Source: Suillus spraguei
Lineage: Eukaryota; Basidiomycota; Agaricomycetes; Boletales; Suillaceae
Assembly (NCBI GenBank): GCA_016800925.1
Contig: JABCPU010000044.1
Coordinates: 1-64,000, forward strand
DNA: 64,000 bases
Direction: 5' to 3'
Both the position numbers and the translations under genes were made by a program. Of the stretch, positions 1-12,233 are shown piece after piece; positions within the stretch are counted from its first letter, which is position 1; each line of letters opens with the position of its first letter. A model generated the notes under the pieces. That model worked only from the letters and a program-made list of their open reading frames with translations. It was not told the DNA's origin and ran no database searches.

Positions 1-508
1 TCTTAACACATGGGTTGTCTGAAGCTGGGGTAAAACCAAATTATTAGGATGGAGCCAAGGCCAGGGAGCCAAAGGGAGTGTGAAGCCAAAAGTGAAGCTA
101 AAAAGGAGCGCAAAGGAGTGCAAAGCAAAAAAGGAGGGCAAGCCAAAAATGAGTGCAATTGCAGAAGATGGCTGATAGGTAAAAACAGAAGGAACTCATC
201 AGGGGCTGGAAGGAGTGGTGACACCATCAAAAGGCATGGTCAAGTTGTCAGGAACAGGTTGATACCTATGACAAGCTACTCCATCAGGCACCAATACCAG
301 GTTGGAAGTTGCCAGCAGGCTGGAAGTGTCCTCCCCCACCCTCAGGGAAAACTTCTGATAAATTTTGGTTAGATTGATTATATTTTGGCTATCAAAGAAT
401 CTGAACTTTGTCATTTGAAAAATCATGTTATTTGTTTCAAAAGCTGCTATGATCATTAGGATGGAGAGATGGGGGGACAGAAGAGCATGGGGAGGGGAGA
501 ATGAAGGC

Positions 509-866
<358 letters not shown>

Positions 867-1129
867 GGACACTTGCATGATTTTGTTGTGTGACAACTTA
901 ATACTGTTGCCCCCTATTAAAACTTGACACAAAAGATTTATTCAAGTTAATAGTTTGCAGTAAATAATTTAAAAAAATAAAATCAAATGCAATGACATGA
1001 GGATGAGATGGGCAATATAAACTCACAAAGATGGTGATGTGGTACTTTTACTTCTGTTAAAATATTGGTCAAAATTATAATTTATTTCAAAACCTATTAT
1101 CATTATTAAAGATAATTATTAGGATGAAG

Positions 1130-1270
1130 CCAAGGCCAGAAAGCCAAAAAGAGTGCTTTGCACTCTTTTTGGCTTTCTGTGCCTTGGGCAAAAGAAAATT
1201 ATTGGGATGAAGCCAAGGCCAGGAAGGCAAAAAGAGTGCGAAGCACTCCTTTTGCTTCCTGTGCCGAAGG
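1130..1270. repeat. Two hairpin units of the ATTATTAGGATGAAG family
   Basis: Two adjacent imperfect palindromes, about 1,130-1,187 and 1,212-1,270. Each follows ATTAKKAGGATGAAG-like sequence. In the first, CCAAGGCCAGAAAGCC pairs with GGCTTTCTGTGCCTTGG around a tiny loop at TTT. Arms are about 28 nt. The same unit recurs at 2,948, 3,039, 9,933, 10,016, 10,098, 10,180 and 10,751. Confidence 0.85.
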
Positions 1271-1540
1271 CACAACAGGTGGTGGACTCATCTAAGAAGA
1301 AAGGGAGAATCTATAAAGTAAGGGGGGAAAGGTGGGAAAGTGCTCGCTAGCTCACATGGCTTTCGCTTGCATCGCTTAAGAACGCTTAGCTCGGAATGGA
1401 AATTTCTCGCATGGTTTTTTTCAAGTGCCAACACAGTTGTCCCATTGTGTGATTGCGTGGATTTGTCACGTGCAGCGCCACACATGTTGAAATTTGCCAC
1501 AGGTTGTCTGAAGCTGGGGTAAAAACAAATTATGGGTTGT

Positions 1541-2098
1541 CATTTGCCACAGGTTGTCTGAAGCTGGGGGAAAACAAAATTATTAGGATGGAGCTGAGGC
1601 CAGGGAGCCAAAAGGGAGAGTGAAGGCAAAAGTGAAGGCAAAAAGGAGTGCAAAGGAGTGGAAAGCAAAAAAGGAGGGCAAGCAAAAAATGAGTGCAATT
1701 GCAGAAGATGGCTAATAGGTAAAAACAGAAGGAACTCATCAGGATGCTAAAACCCCAGAACAGCATGATGAATATTCAAGGAAACTCAAGGATGGCCCAC
1801 CACCTGGGTGGAAACCCTGAGTCTATATTCCATTTAGAGTGTTAAATACTACATTTTAATAGATTATGTTTGGCAACAACTTGAGGAGAAATGGGAGACG
1901 GGAGATGGGAGATGGGAGACGGGAGACGGGAGATGGGAGACGGGAGACGGGAGACGGGAGACGGGAGACAGGAGACGGGAGACGGGAGACAGGAGATGGG
2001 AGATGGGAGACACAAGATGGGAGACACAAGACGGGAGACGGGAGACACAAGACGGGAGACACAAGACGGGAGACGGGAGACACAAGACGGGAGACACA

Positions 2099-2129
<31 letters not shown>

Positions 2130-2378
2130 TGGGAGATGGGAGACAGGAGACGGGAGACGGGAGACAGTAGACAGGAGACGGGAGACGGGAGATGGGAGAT
2201 GGGAGACAGGAGACGGGAGACGGGAGACAGTAGACAGGAGACGGGAGACAGGAGACAGGAGACGGGAGATGGGAGATGGGAGATGGGAGACACAAGACGG
2301 GAGACACAAGACGGGAGACAGGAGACACAAGACGGGAGACGGGAGACACAAGACGGGAGACACAAGATGGGAGACACA

Positions 2379-2409
<31 letters not shown>

Positions 2410-2455
2410 TGGGAGATGCGAGATGCGAGATGCGAGACGGGAGATGGGAGACAGT

Positions 2456-2486
<31 letters not shown>

Positions 2487-3250
2487 TGGGAGATGGGAGA
2501 CACAAGACGGGAGACGGGAGACACAAGACGGGAGATGGGAGACACAAGACAGGAGACACAAGACAGGAGACACAAGACAGGAGACACAAGACAGGAGACA
2601 CAAGATGGGAGATGGGAGACAGGAGACACAAGATGGGAGATGGGAGACAGCAGACAGGTAAGAGGAAATAAGAGACAGGAGATGGGACACTTGCATGATT
2701 TTGTTGTGTGACAACTTAATACTGTTGCCCCCTATTAAAACTTGACACAAAAGATTTATTCAAGTGAATAGTTTGCAGTAAATAATTAAATCAAAATCAA
2801 AATCAAATGCAATGACATGAGGATGAGATAGGCAATAAACTCACAAAGATGGTGATGTGGTACTTTTACTTCTCTCAAAATATTGGTCAAAGTTATAATT
2901 TATTTCAAGACCTATTATCATTATTAAAGATAATTATTAGGATGAAGCCAAGGCCAGGAAGGCAAAAAGAGTGCGAAGCACTCTTTTTGCCTTCCTGTGC
3001 CTTGGGCAAAGTGAATTATTAGGATGAAGCCTTAGCCAGGGAGCAAAAGGAGTGCGAAGCACTCCTTTTGCTTCCTGTGCCGAAGGCACAACGGGTGGTG
3101 GACTCGTCTATAAAGTAAGGGGGGAAAGGTGGGAAGGTGCTCGCTAGCTCGCGTGGCTTTCGCTAAACGCCACGTTTTTTCGCTTAGCTCAGTTTGGAAA
3201 TTTCTCGCATGGTTTTTTTTAAGTGCCGACTCAATACACTGTTGTCCCAT
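1541..3250. repeat. Composite repeat unit, copy 2
   Basis: Tandem second copy of the composite at 1-1,540. The lead at 1,552-1,745 matches 12-200. The post-minisatellite block starting at about 2,681 matches 866 onward almost base for base. Hairpins lie at about 2,948-3,005 and 3,039-3,085, and the tail at 3,085-3,250 matches 1,270-1,450. The main difference is a minisatellite about twice as long. The copy ends just upstream of the Helitron 5' region. Confidence 0.75.
1889..2690. repeat. GGAGACR minisatellite, array 2
   Basis: Roughly 100 units of 7 bp, mixing GGAGACG, GGAGACA, GGAGATG and interspersed CACAAGACG/CACAAGATG units, with higher-order duplications (a block near 2,140-2,200 containing GACAGTAGACAGG recurs a few units later). 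It is longer and more heterogeneous than array 1. It is bounded by the same unique flanks, so the two arrays are alleles of one repeat within a tandem duplication. Confidence 0.95.
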
Positions 3251-4155
3251 TGTATGATTGCGTGATTTGGTCACGTGACTGCGCAGCTGGTGCGCTGTAG
3301 TTCCCTCCAGCTCCAATCTTCGTTTCCTCTCTTCCCCACCACTGCTCCCTCTGCCACTTCTTGAGAAAGTAATACTTTTTCAATATATTCAACCTCTGTT
3401 TGTTTTTCTGCTTTATTTTGGTAGATATATCTTTCACTGTTCTTGATTCCTGTAAGCCTATATAGTGTACATATTGAAACTATGATAAAAATTAATGATT
3501 ATGTAATCAGATATCAGGCATTTTCGCTTTTTGACGTGTTTTTGGACCCTTTGGACCCCCCTGGACCTGGACCCGGACCTGGACCTGGACTGGCCATATC
3601 TTGGAGTTTGAAGCATAGTGAGTGTGATTGTTGTTTGTTACTGGCCCTGTATTCCATCTGGACTCGCGAACTCCTGTTGATTCAAGACGAACGTGTAACC
3701 AAGTCCTACTTCCCTGGCCATCTGTTCTTGCAGGTGTTCGCTGGTTGTTTCTGGACCTCTGGGTATACTACAGTGTAGAGATTTTGGATTGGCGGGGCAC
3801 TTTTCTGTGCTAAGTTGGTCTGCTTGCAGCCTTCTTACAGTTGCCATCCTATCCTTCGGGATAATTTCTCGGGCAGCTTTCAGCTGTTCTTAGCACTGTC
3901 ATACGTCGAACTTCCAGGGTATTAGCTCATCCTGGAAACTGCTGGTACTTCTTCAGTCACTCTCGGCAATATTTGTTTGGATCTTTGGTATGTGATATTT
4001 TGCTGCATGTATATAATATGATGGCTTATCTGTGACACAGTGGAACTTCAACTGTTGGAAATTTAGCTCTTCTCTCCCTTTGTTTCATATATCTTCTTCA
4101 ATGTATGTGGTTATTGACATATATATTTATTTTGACTGATATTTATTCTTGATAG
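3250..4155 (+). other. Helitron 5' region, no coding sequence established
   Basis: About 900 bp between the last composite repeat and the first exon I can support. It contains CCTATATAGTG near 3,457, which could serve as a TATA element, and a short run of CCTGGACCTGGACCCGGA-like hexamers near 3,560-3,590. A splice acceptor (TTCTTGATAG) at 4,155 opens the first supported exon, so one or more small 5' exons probably lie here. I could not place them or the start codon. I also could not define the Helitron 5' terminus. Confidence 0.4.
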
Positions 4156-4662
4156 GAATCCCTCCACTCCTCCTACCTCTCCTCAGCGAGCACAGGCTGC
4201 TGCACGTCACGCTGAGAGAAATCAGCGAATTATTGGCTCCCCTCCTGCACGTCGCCATCCTGCTCCTATAGCTCAACCATTAGAAAATGCTGCTCAAATG
4301 GTAGGAACTAATTTTCTGATTTTCATAAGACATGTTCTGATTTGTTCATAGAATATTCCTCAGATCTTGGGAAATTTGAACCATGGTCCAATTCCCATGC
4401 AAAGGTTTCCTAATATGCCACGTCATGTTATTGAGCATCATGAGGCTCAACGTATGTGGCGTCTACACCACCCACCACCACCCCCTGGGCCACCTGTTGC
4501 TGCTGCAGCCTTAGGACCTCCCTTTGGTTATATTCCTCCACCTGCTGCACTTCAGAATGAGTATGAACGTCGTATGGCAAATGTTGCTGCAGCCACAGTA
4601 AATAGTCATGAAGCACGTCGTGCTGCCAGGCGAAGGCGTAATAATCCTCAACAACAACCTAT

Positions 4663-4761
<99 letters not shown>

Positions 4762-4768
4762 CCCTGCC

Positions 4769-4817
<49 letters not shown>

Positions 4818-6043
4818 AGAATAACTTGGCAGCCTTTCCGTTGCTGCAGCAACAAGCTGCACAGGGACATAATATACAGCAGCAGCAGCTAGCTGAAATA
4901 ATTGCTAGGCATGCTCAGGATTATCGCCGTGAACGGCAGCAGGAAGAGGAAGCTGAACAGATGAATAGACAGAACTATGATCAATACATGCATGGTCCTA
5001 TTCACTATGAGGGTGCAGTTGGTCCTCACAATTTCAACAATCTCCAACAATACTTTGCACCCAATCCTGCACCACCTTTGCCTGTACCACCTCAACCAGA
5101 TTATCAAGAATTTAATAATCTGTTTCAGCATCATTTCCAGCAGCAGGGAGACAGACAAGCACAGGAGGTCTTACGTCAAGAGCAGATTCAACAGCAATTA
5201 CAGCAGGAGCATATCCATAGACAAGGCCAGGAGGAGATAGATGCCTTTCACTTGCAGCAGCAGGAAGATAGACAAGCTCAGGATATTCAACGAGCAGGTC
5301 ATCAGGAGGATGCCCGCCACAACCGTGCACAGCAGAGAGTTCATGAGGAGCAGGAGCGTCTTGAGGAGGCACTACATGAATATAATGACCCAATATCTCA
5401 AGAGCAACATGCAGATGATGAAGAGAGAAGGAGAATCCAACAGCAGGAACAACACCAGGAGCATGAAGAAGAGGACAACCAGCATATCAATCAGGTCATT
5501 CCTATTCCTGATGGAGCTCAACCATATACAGAACCAGCCAACCATCATACTCTTGGTCCCCTTAATGTGGAGTGTCCCAAATGTCATGCACTTCACTTTG
5601 CATGTGAAAGACTCTCCAACTCCTCTTTGCAAAACCCTCGCTTTGGTATGTGCTGCTTGCAGGGCCAAGTCAGCCTTCCCCCATTTCCAGCATGGCCACC
5701 TGAGCTGGAGCAGGCATATAGAGACAGAACATTTGTGTCAAAAATTCGCCAATACAACAGTGCTCTTGCATTTACCTCTGTTGGTGTCAACATTGAAGAT
5801 CGTGCTGTTCAAAGATCTGGTCCAAATGCTTTTCGTATCCATGGCTCTCTCCATCACCTCATGGGCAGTCTTCTACCTCCAGAGGGTGTCCAGCCTTCAT
5901 ATGCACAACTTTATATATATGACTCTGAAGAAGCCACCAACATCCGCACCACCCGTCCTGGAAATGAAGGTCTTGATCGTCAGATTCTCAGAGATCTGCA
6001 TGACATGTTGCATCGAAAACACCCCTATGCTGCTGTCTACAAG

Positions 6044-6046
6044 TAA
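6044..6046 (+). other. In-frame TAA in the Helitron transposase
   Basis: The frame running from 4,352 through 6,043 resumes in the same frame at 6,047 without any indel and continues to the donor at 6,779. The surrounding residues (AVYK, stop, AYQIM) read as one domain. CAA to TAA is the simplest cause. No convincing intron removes it. Confidence 0.85.
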
Positions 6047-6779
6047 GCCTATCAAATCATGCAAGAGAAGCCTCCAGAGGAGCAGACAGATGTTTCTGTG
6101 CGTATTCACTTCCTGCCAGGCACAGATGGTCGAAGATACAACCTTCCCACTGCCAATGAAATTGCTGCAGCTCTTCCTGGAGATGGATCTGAGGAGGTGT
6201 CTCATGAACGCGACATCATTTTATATTATCAAAATGGTCGACTTAGACGCATCAGTCAACTCAACCATGCATATGCCTGTCTTCATTATGTCCTTCTCTT
6301 TCCTAATGGAGAGGATGGCTGGGACCTCTACATTGATATGATCATTCCTCAGGGTGGACGTGCACGTGCCAAAAAAGTGACTCAGCTGCTGTATTATGCC
6401 TTTCGTCTTCATCCCCGTCCAGCTCGCATTGACCACAACAACATCTTTCGTGGTGGAAGGCTGTTCCAGCAGTATGTTGTTGATGCTTGGGCTTCCATTG
6501 AGCAGAGCAGACTCAACTGGATAAGAAACAACCAGAAGAAGATCAGGGCTGACTGCTATCAAGGCCTCACAGACAATATTCTCAATGATGGAGTAGGCAA
6601 TTTGGCTGAGACAGGTCGTGCTATAATCCTTCCCTCCTCTCATTCTGGAAGCCCTCGCTATATGCAGCAGCTACTGCAGGACTCCTTGGCCATCTGCCGT
6701 GCCTGCAAGAAACCTGATCTCTTCCTGACAATGACTGCCAATGGGAACTGGCCTGAGATTACTGAGAATCTCCTTCCAG

Positions 6780-6837
6780 GTAAAGTGACATACTGATGCA
6801 TTATTATGACTTGATTCTGACAAGTTTTCTAATGTAG
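6780..6837 (+). other. Helitron intron, 58 nt
   Basis: Donor GTAAAG, candidate branch CTGAC and acceptor AATGTAG. Removal joins LLPG to QTAVDRP in frame. A second intron of 50 nt (7,852-7,901, GTATGA to TTCAAG) joins TVVKG to ATSYEN. A third (4,301-4,351) joins the N-terminal exon. Short introns in the transposase match those of the host genes. Confidence 0.85.
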
Positions 6838-9814
6838 GTCAAACTGCTGTGGACCGTCCAGACTTGGTGGCTCGCGTATTCTATCAAAAGCAGCAGGCTC
6901 TGCTGAAGAAAGTTCGCAATGGCTACTATGGCAAGGTTGCAGGATTGGTGTACACCATTGAATATCAAAAGCGTGGTCTGCCTCACATGCATCTTCTCAT
7001 CTTCCTGGATCCAGACCACAAGATTCGCACTGTGGAACAAATAGACTCCTTCATCTCTGCCCAGATCCCTGACAGAAATGTCCATCCCCAACTCTATGAG
7101 GCTGTGGAGAAATACATGCTTCATGGTCCCTGCTCTCCAGAACGTTGCTTGGAGAATGGACGTTGCAAAAAGCACTTTCCAAAGTCTTTCTGTGCCCAGA
7201 CATTGATGAAGGAGGATGGCTATCCAGAGTATGCAAGACCTGACAATGGTCGCACTGTCCAGAAGAATAACACTGTCTTCACCAACAAAGATGTTGTTCC
7301 TCACCCTCCACAACTCCTGGTGGAATTCAACTGCCACATCAATCTTGAAGTCTGTGCTTCCATCAAGTCTGTGAAATACATCCACAAGTACATCTACAAG
7401 GGAAATGACCGTGCCACATTGGAGATGCCAGGACTGGTGGATGAGGTCAAAACCTACCTTGACTCCAGATACATCAGCTCTACTGAGGCTGCATGGCACA
7501 TCTTTGAGTTTGGAATACACCTTGAATGGCCCTCTGTCTACCGTCTGCCAGTCTACCTTCCAAATGAACACATGGTGTTTTATGATCCTGAGGATGATGC
7601 CCAGGATGTTCTTGAGCGTGCAGCAACCAAGGAGACTTGCCTTACTGGATGGTTCAAAGCCAATGCCAACAATATCTTGGTGGCAGCTGGAGCCCATGAC
7701 CACCTCTACCAGGACTTCCCCTCAAAATTCGTATGGAACAAGACCGCATGGAAGGTGCGACAACGTGGAATGGCCATTGGAAGGATGTACTCTGCTGCAC
7801 CTGGATCTGGAGAGCGCTTCTACCTGAGATTGCTTCTGACTGTAGTAAAAGGTATGATGCTCATGTCAATTTTTATCAATCAAACTCACCATGTATTCAA
7901 GGGGCCACCTCCTATGAGAACCTTCGAACAGTTGATGGTGTTTTATATGACACTTTCAAGGAGGCATGTCGACGTAGAGGTCTGCTTGAGGATGACAATG
8001 AATGGATCCAATGCTTGCAGGATGCCTCTCACATGAGCACTGGACATGGCATGCGCAATCTCTTTGCCATCATCCTCATCCACTGCAACCCTACAGACCC
8101 CAGTGATCTTTGGAACCAATTCAAGGACAATCTCTGCGATGATCTGCGTCACCACCTGTCTCATGCCCCATTCAACATTCCTAACCCTACAAATGAAGAG
8201 GTCTATGACTATGGTCTCTATCTTATTGATGGAAAGCTTCGCAAAAATGGAAAGTCTTTGCAAGTGATTCCTCAGATGCCTACACCTCAAATGGCAGCAA
8301 GATGGGGGGTCATGCAGGGAAATCAGCTCATTGCTGAGCAGCTCCAGTATAACCAGGAGGAGCTCCAGCAGATGGTGGATCCAGGAGTGCTTTCTCTCAA
8401 TCAGGAGCAGAGGACAGTCTTTGATGCAGTGGTCAATGATGCTATGCAAAGAAATGAGCAGACACCTGGACATGCATTCTTTGTCCACAGTGCAGGTGGA
8501 TGTGGCAAGACATATCTCTGCAAGCTCATTGCCTCAAAACTCCGTGCTGAAGGCAAGATTGTCCTGTGTGTGGCTTCCTCTGGAATTGCTTCTCTCCTCC
8601 TGCCAGGTGGACGTACAGCTCATTCGCGATTTAAGATCCCAATCCCCATCAATGAGGACAGTTCCTGCAACATCAAGAAAGGAGATGTTGTGCATGAGCT
8701 TCTGAAGGCCACCTCCCTCATCATCTGCGATGAAATTCCAATGCTACACCGTCACAATCTGGAATGCCTTGACCGCTCATTGCGCGACCTTCTCAATGTT
8801 GATGCTGATTTTGGAGGATTATCCATACTCTTTGGAGGAGACTTCAGACAGACTCTACCAGTTGTGGCTCATGGATCCAGGGAGCAGATAGTGGGTGCTA
8901 CCTTCTGCAGATCTCGCATCTGGCCAAGACTTCAGATCTTCCATCTCAAGACAAACATGCGCCTTGGTCAAGACCCTGCCTCTGATGAATTTGCCAAGTG
9001 GCTTCTGGAGATTGGAGCTGGAAAGAACACACATGCTGATGGAACAGTGGTCCTTCCAATTCATATGCGCTGTGCCAACAATAGTGTCCAGTCTCTCATC
9101 AATGCCCTCTACTCTCCTATCCTGCTTCCTGACCATCCTCCTGTGAATGATTCCTTCTTCCTGGAACGTACCATCCTCTCTGCAAAAAACACTGATGTGG
9201 ATGAAATCAATGCCAACATTCTTGAATTATTCTCTGGAGAAAAAGCAGTGTTCACCAGTGCAGACTCAGTTGCTGAGAGGGACTATGACTATATCCCTCA
9301 TGAGTTCCTTCACACTCTGACACCATCAGGGTTCCCTTTGCACAAATTGGAACTCAAAGTAGGTGTTCCTCTGATGCTGTTGCGCAACTTGGATCCCACC
9401 AATGGCCTCTACAATGGAACCAGAATGATCCTCCTGTCTTGGACCACACATGTGCTCAAATGTCGGATTCTCAAGGATGGAGTTGATGAAGCCCAGCAAG
9501 ACAATCAGGACACAGTGCTGATCCCCAGGATGACTCTGGATGCCACTGCTGAAGACAACCCAATTCCTCTAAAGCGTCGACAATTTCCTGTCCGTCTTGC
9601 ATTTGCTATGACAATCAACAAGGCTCAAGGTCAAAGTGTGAAGTGGGTTGGACTGGATTTGAGAACTCCTGTGTTCAGTCATGGACAGTTGTATGTGGCA
9701 TTGTCTAGGTGCACTCACCCAGAGAGAGTGTGTGCTATCTTTCCAGAGCATGAAGAAGGGTCAAAGACGACCAATGTGGTATATACAGAAGTGCTGAGAG
9801 GACTTGGAGATTAG

Positions 9815-10250
9815 ATTAGAATTGACTGATGTAGTTTTATGTAAAGTGATGTATAGTGTACTTTTAGTCTTGCTGAAATGGTGGTGAAATGTACATGTTT
9901 GTTTGAAGATTTACTATAATTATCAGGATGAAGCCAAGGCCAGAAAGTCAAAAAGAGTGTGAAGCACTCTTTTTGGCTTTCTGTGCCTTGGGCAAAAGAA
10001 AATTATTAGGATGAAGCCAAGGCCAGAAAGTCAAAAAGAGTGCGAAGCACTCTTTTTGGCTTTCTGTGCCTTGGGCAAAAGAAAATTATTGGATGAAGCC
10101 AAGGCCAGGAAGGCAAAAAGAGTGGAAGCACTCTTTTTGCCTTCCTGTGCCTTGGGCAAAGTGAATTATTAGGATGAAGCCTTGCCAGGGAGCAAAAGGA
10201 GTGCGAAGCACTCCTTTTGCTTCCTGTGCCGAAGGCACAACAGGTGGTGG
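9815..10250. repeat. Helitron 3' flank followed by four hairpin units
   Basis: After the transposase stop, about 110 bp of unique sequence gives way at about 9,918 to four successive hairpin units (about 9,933-9,990, 10,016-10,074, 10,098-10,155 and 10,180-10,238). They belong to the same family as the hairpins upstream of the Helitron. Each starts with ATTATTAGGATGAAG or a close variant. I could not identify a single CTRR Helitron terminus among them. Confidence 0.75.
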
Positions 10251-10550
10251 ACTCGTCTATAAAGTAAGGGGGGAAAGGTGGGAAAGTCCTCACTAGCTCA
10301 CATGGCTTTCGCTTAGGAACACTTAGCTCAGAATGGAAATTTCTCGCGTGGTTTTTTCGAGTGCCACTCAATACTGTTGCCCTGTTGTGTGATTGCTTGG
10401 ATTTGTCATGTGCAACGCCACATGGGTTGAAATTTGCCACGGGTTGTCTGAAGCTGGGGTAAAACCAAATTATGGGTTGTGATTTGCCACAGGTTGTCTG
10501 AAGCTGGGGTAAAACAAAATTATTAGGATGGAGTCGAGGCCAGGGCCAAA
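10250..10550. repeat. Composite repeat tail and lead, third copy
   Basis: Repeats the tail of the left-hand composites (GGTGGTGGACTCGTCTATAAAG through GAAATTTGCCAC) and then the lead TTGTCTGAAGCTGGGGTAAAA twice. It matches about 1,270-1,585. The minisatellite found in the left copies is absent here. Confidence 0.75.
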
Positions 10551-10562
10551 AGGGAGAGTTCA

Positions 10563-10706
10563 GCCAAAGTGAAGGCAAAAGGAGTGCAAAGGAGTGGAAA
10601 GCCAAAAAGGAGGGCAAGCCAAAAAGAAGTGTTTTGCACTCCTTTTTGGCTTGCCCTCCTTTTTGGCTTTCCACTCCTTTGCACTCCTTTTGCCTTCACT
10701 TTTGGC
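10563..10706. repeat. Long palindrome with ~70 bp arms
   Basis: The left arm, from GCCAAAGTGAAGGCAAAAGG to AAAGAAGTG, is the reverse complement of the right arm, from CACTCCTTTTTGGC to CCTTCACTTTTGGC. The loop is about 5 nt, with very few mismatches. Sequence resembling only the left arm is present at about 49-165 and 1,590-1,710, where it runs into unrelated sequence. The palindrome could extrude a cruciform or form a long hairpin transcript. Confidence 0.9.
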
Positions 10707-10750
10707 TCCCTGTGCCGAGGGCAAAACAAAATTATTAGGATGTGGCCTTA

Positions 10751-10828
10751 GGCCAGGGAGCCAAAAAGGAGTGCTTCGCACTCCTTTTTGGCTTCCTGTG
10801 CCGAAGGCACAACGGGTAGTGGACTCGT
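10751..10828. repeat. Last hairpin unit and right edge of the repeat block
   Basis: Hairpin GGCCAGGGAGCCAAAAAGG / CCTTTTTGGCTTCCTGTGCC with loop near 10,775, then the tail ACGGGTAGTGGACTCG. Unique sequence begins at about 10,829, only about 270 bp upstream of the SEC14-like start codon. Confidence 0.8.
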
Positions 10829-11098
10829 GAGTGATTGCTGGTCCATTGATTTGCAGTAAAAGGACGCATCGCGTTGCGCTGATACTAGCGTAATAATAAT
10901 TTTGTATTCTATTTTGAAAAACACTCTTTTTCTCATTGGCCGGACATCACGTTACCCTGGGAATCCGCTCAGCATCTACCCCTCTATCGAGGATTTGCCT
11001 CATAAAGCTGGTCACGAGTCGGGATCCGCTTCCGTGACAAGTTGGCCCAATTAGCCCTTCTTCTTCGACTGTCGATTCAACTCTGCTAGGGGTGCAAT
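10829..11098 (+). promoter_or_regulatory. Upstream region of the SEC14-like gene
   Basis: Unique 270-bp interval between transposon repeats and the first host ATG. It has a pyrimidine-rich stretch (CCCTTCTTCTTCGACTG, near 11,056) shortly before the start, as is common at fungal transcription starts. I see no clear TATA box. The promoter is inferred from position only. Confidence 0.35.
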
Positions 11099-12233
11099 AT
11101 GCCCGCCGAACAATCTGTGGCAGCTATAATATCAACATCTGTGAGCGACGATCAAGGCCAGTCACTTGAAACGTTCAAGGCAAAGCTCCGAGACTCAGGA
11201 TTGTACCAGCCTGCCTCCCATGATACGACCGCATCTCACGATGACATAACTTTGATGTACGTTCCAGTCTTCGAGTATGCTGTATCTTTGAGTTCATTCA
11301 AGCCTACGTTGTCTCAGGCGTTTCCTAAGAGCTCGGCGGTGTGACGTAGAAAAGGCACAAAAGCAGTTTTCTGACACAGAAGCCTGGCGCAAACAACATA
11401 ATGTTGACGAGCTGTTTCGTACTTTTGATACTGACGAAATGGAATCAGCTAAGAGGTTCTATCCTCGATGGACAGGTCGTCGCGACAAGGTCAGAAGAAT
11501 TTACTTCGGTCATCGGCAATGTGATGGTAACATTCTGACCCAGTCTGGCTTGCCGGTCTATGTATACCGTCTTAATTCCTTAGATGCCCCGCTGCGCAAG
11601 GAACTCGAGTCTGTGCCTTCAGAACGCCGATACCAGCGAATGTCAGTACAGATTTAAATCATGACACATCATCGACTGAAGCAGCAGCTGCCTAGTGTTG
11701 CGCTCTATGAGGCGATGACACGCTTTGTGCTACCGTTATGCTCCCATCTTGCTGCACCAACACCGGTATCATCAGTGATCACTATAATTGATTTGGAGCA
11801 GGTATCCTTGTCTGCCATGTGGTCTCTACGAAGTCATCTTCAGGTGGCCTCTACAATGGCCACGGCGAATTATCCAGAGACCCTTAGTACAATTGCCATC
11901 GTGAACTCACCATCTTTCTTCCCTACTATTTGGAACTGGATTAAGGTCTTTTACAAGTATGTATGTTTGTGTTTTTTGAGTGCTGACCTTTCTCCATAGA
12001 CCTGGTTCGACGAAGGCACTCGTAACAAAATTCACATCTTGGGCAAAGATCCAGGTCCTACGTTGAGATCACTAATCGATGAGAAGGATATTCCACAGTC
12101 GTATGGTGGACAACTGCCATGGAAGTTTGAAGATGACCCAGACCTGGATGACGCGATTAAAAACGTCATCAGTGAGATGCCCAGGGGTCCTGTACTCTTT
12201 GTAGATGGTTCTACGGTAAAGCTCTTGGATTAG
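11099..12233 (+). CDS. Sec14-like CRAL-TRIO phosphatidylinositol/lipid-transfer protein
   Basis: Five exons: 11,099-11,256, 11,318-11,489, 11,544-11,641, 11,696-11,945 and 12,000-12,233. They sum to 912 nt, or 303 residues, the usual size for Sec14. The CRAL-TRIO N-terminal helix motif RFLRARRCDVEKA spans the first splice. The lipid-binding domain follows, with SGLPVYVYRLNSL, ITIIDLEQVSLSAMW, NYPETLSTIAIVNSP and FDEGTRNKIHILG, then the C-terminal signature IPQSYGGQLPW. Family members bind PI and PC and couple lipid metabolism to Golgi traffic or signalling. The start is the first ATG of the open exon, and its N-terminus is about the expected length. The gene converges on SCC2 with 140 bp between stops. 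It looks intact. Which Sec14 paralogue it is cannot be decided here. Confidence 0.92.

Larger units (their letters stand above)
4156..9814 (+). pseudogene. Helitron Rep/helicase transposase with one in-frame stop
   Basis: RepHel protein that nicks, unwinds and rolls Helitron DNA. Supported exons are 4,156-4,300, 4,352-6,779, 6,838-7,851 and 7,902-9,814, and all splice phases close, giving about 1,830 codons. Features in order: a Pro-Ala repeat from a CTCCTG hexamer array (about 4,669-4,818); a Gln-rich region; a CPKCHALHF zinc-finger-like motif near 5,571; the Helitron-like N-terminal domain (6,059 onward); the HUH motif LPHMHL near 6,981; paired tyrosines in KYIHKYIYKG near 7,376; then a PIF1 helicase with GGCGKT near 8,496, the Walker B motif CDEIPML near 8,730, GDFRQTLPVV near 8,839 and a late NKAQGQS motif near 9,616. 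A TAA at 6,044-6,046 interrupts an otherwise continuous frame where a CAA Gln is plausible. The true start is unresolved. The enzyme is otherwise complete. Confidence 0.93.

Noticed and set aside
1842..2750. 302-codon minus-strand and 281-codon plus-strand ORFs
   Set aside because: Same minisatellite effect at array 2. No start context, introns or homologous features.
3443..3778. 111-codon plus-strand ORF with Pro-Gly repeats as a Helitron first exon
   Set aside because: The frame ends in a stop well before the supported acceptor at 4,155 and no donor/acceptor pair I could defend links it.
4511..4892. Arg-Ser-repeat, poly-Leu and Gln-Glu ORFs
   Set aside because: Shadows of the CTCCTG array in other frames of the Helitron transposase.
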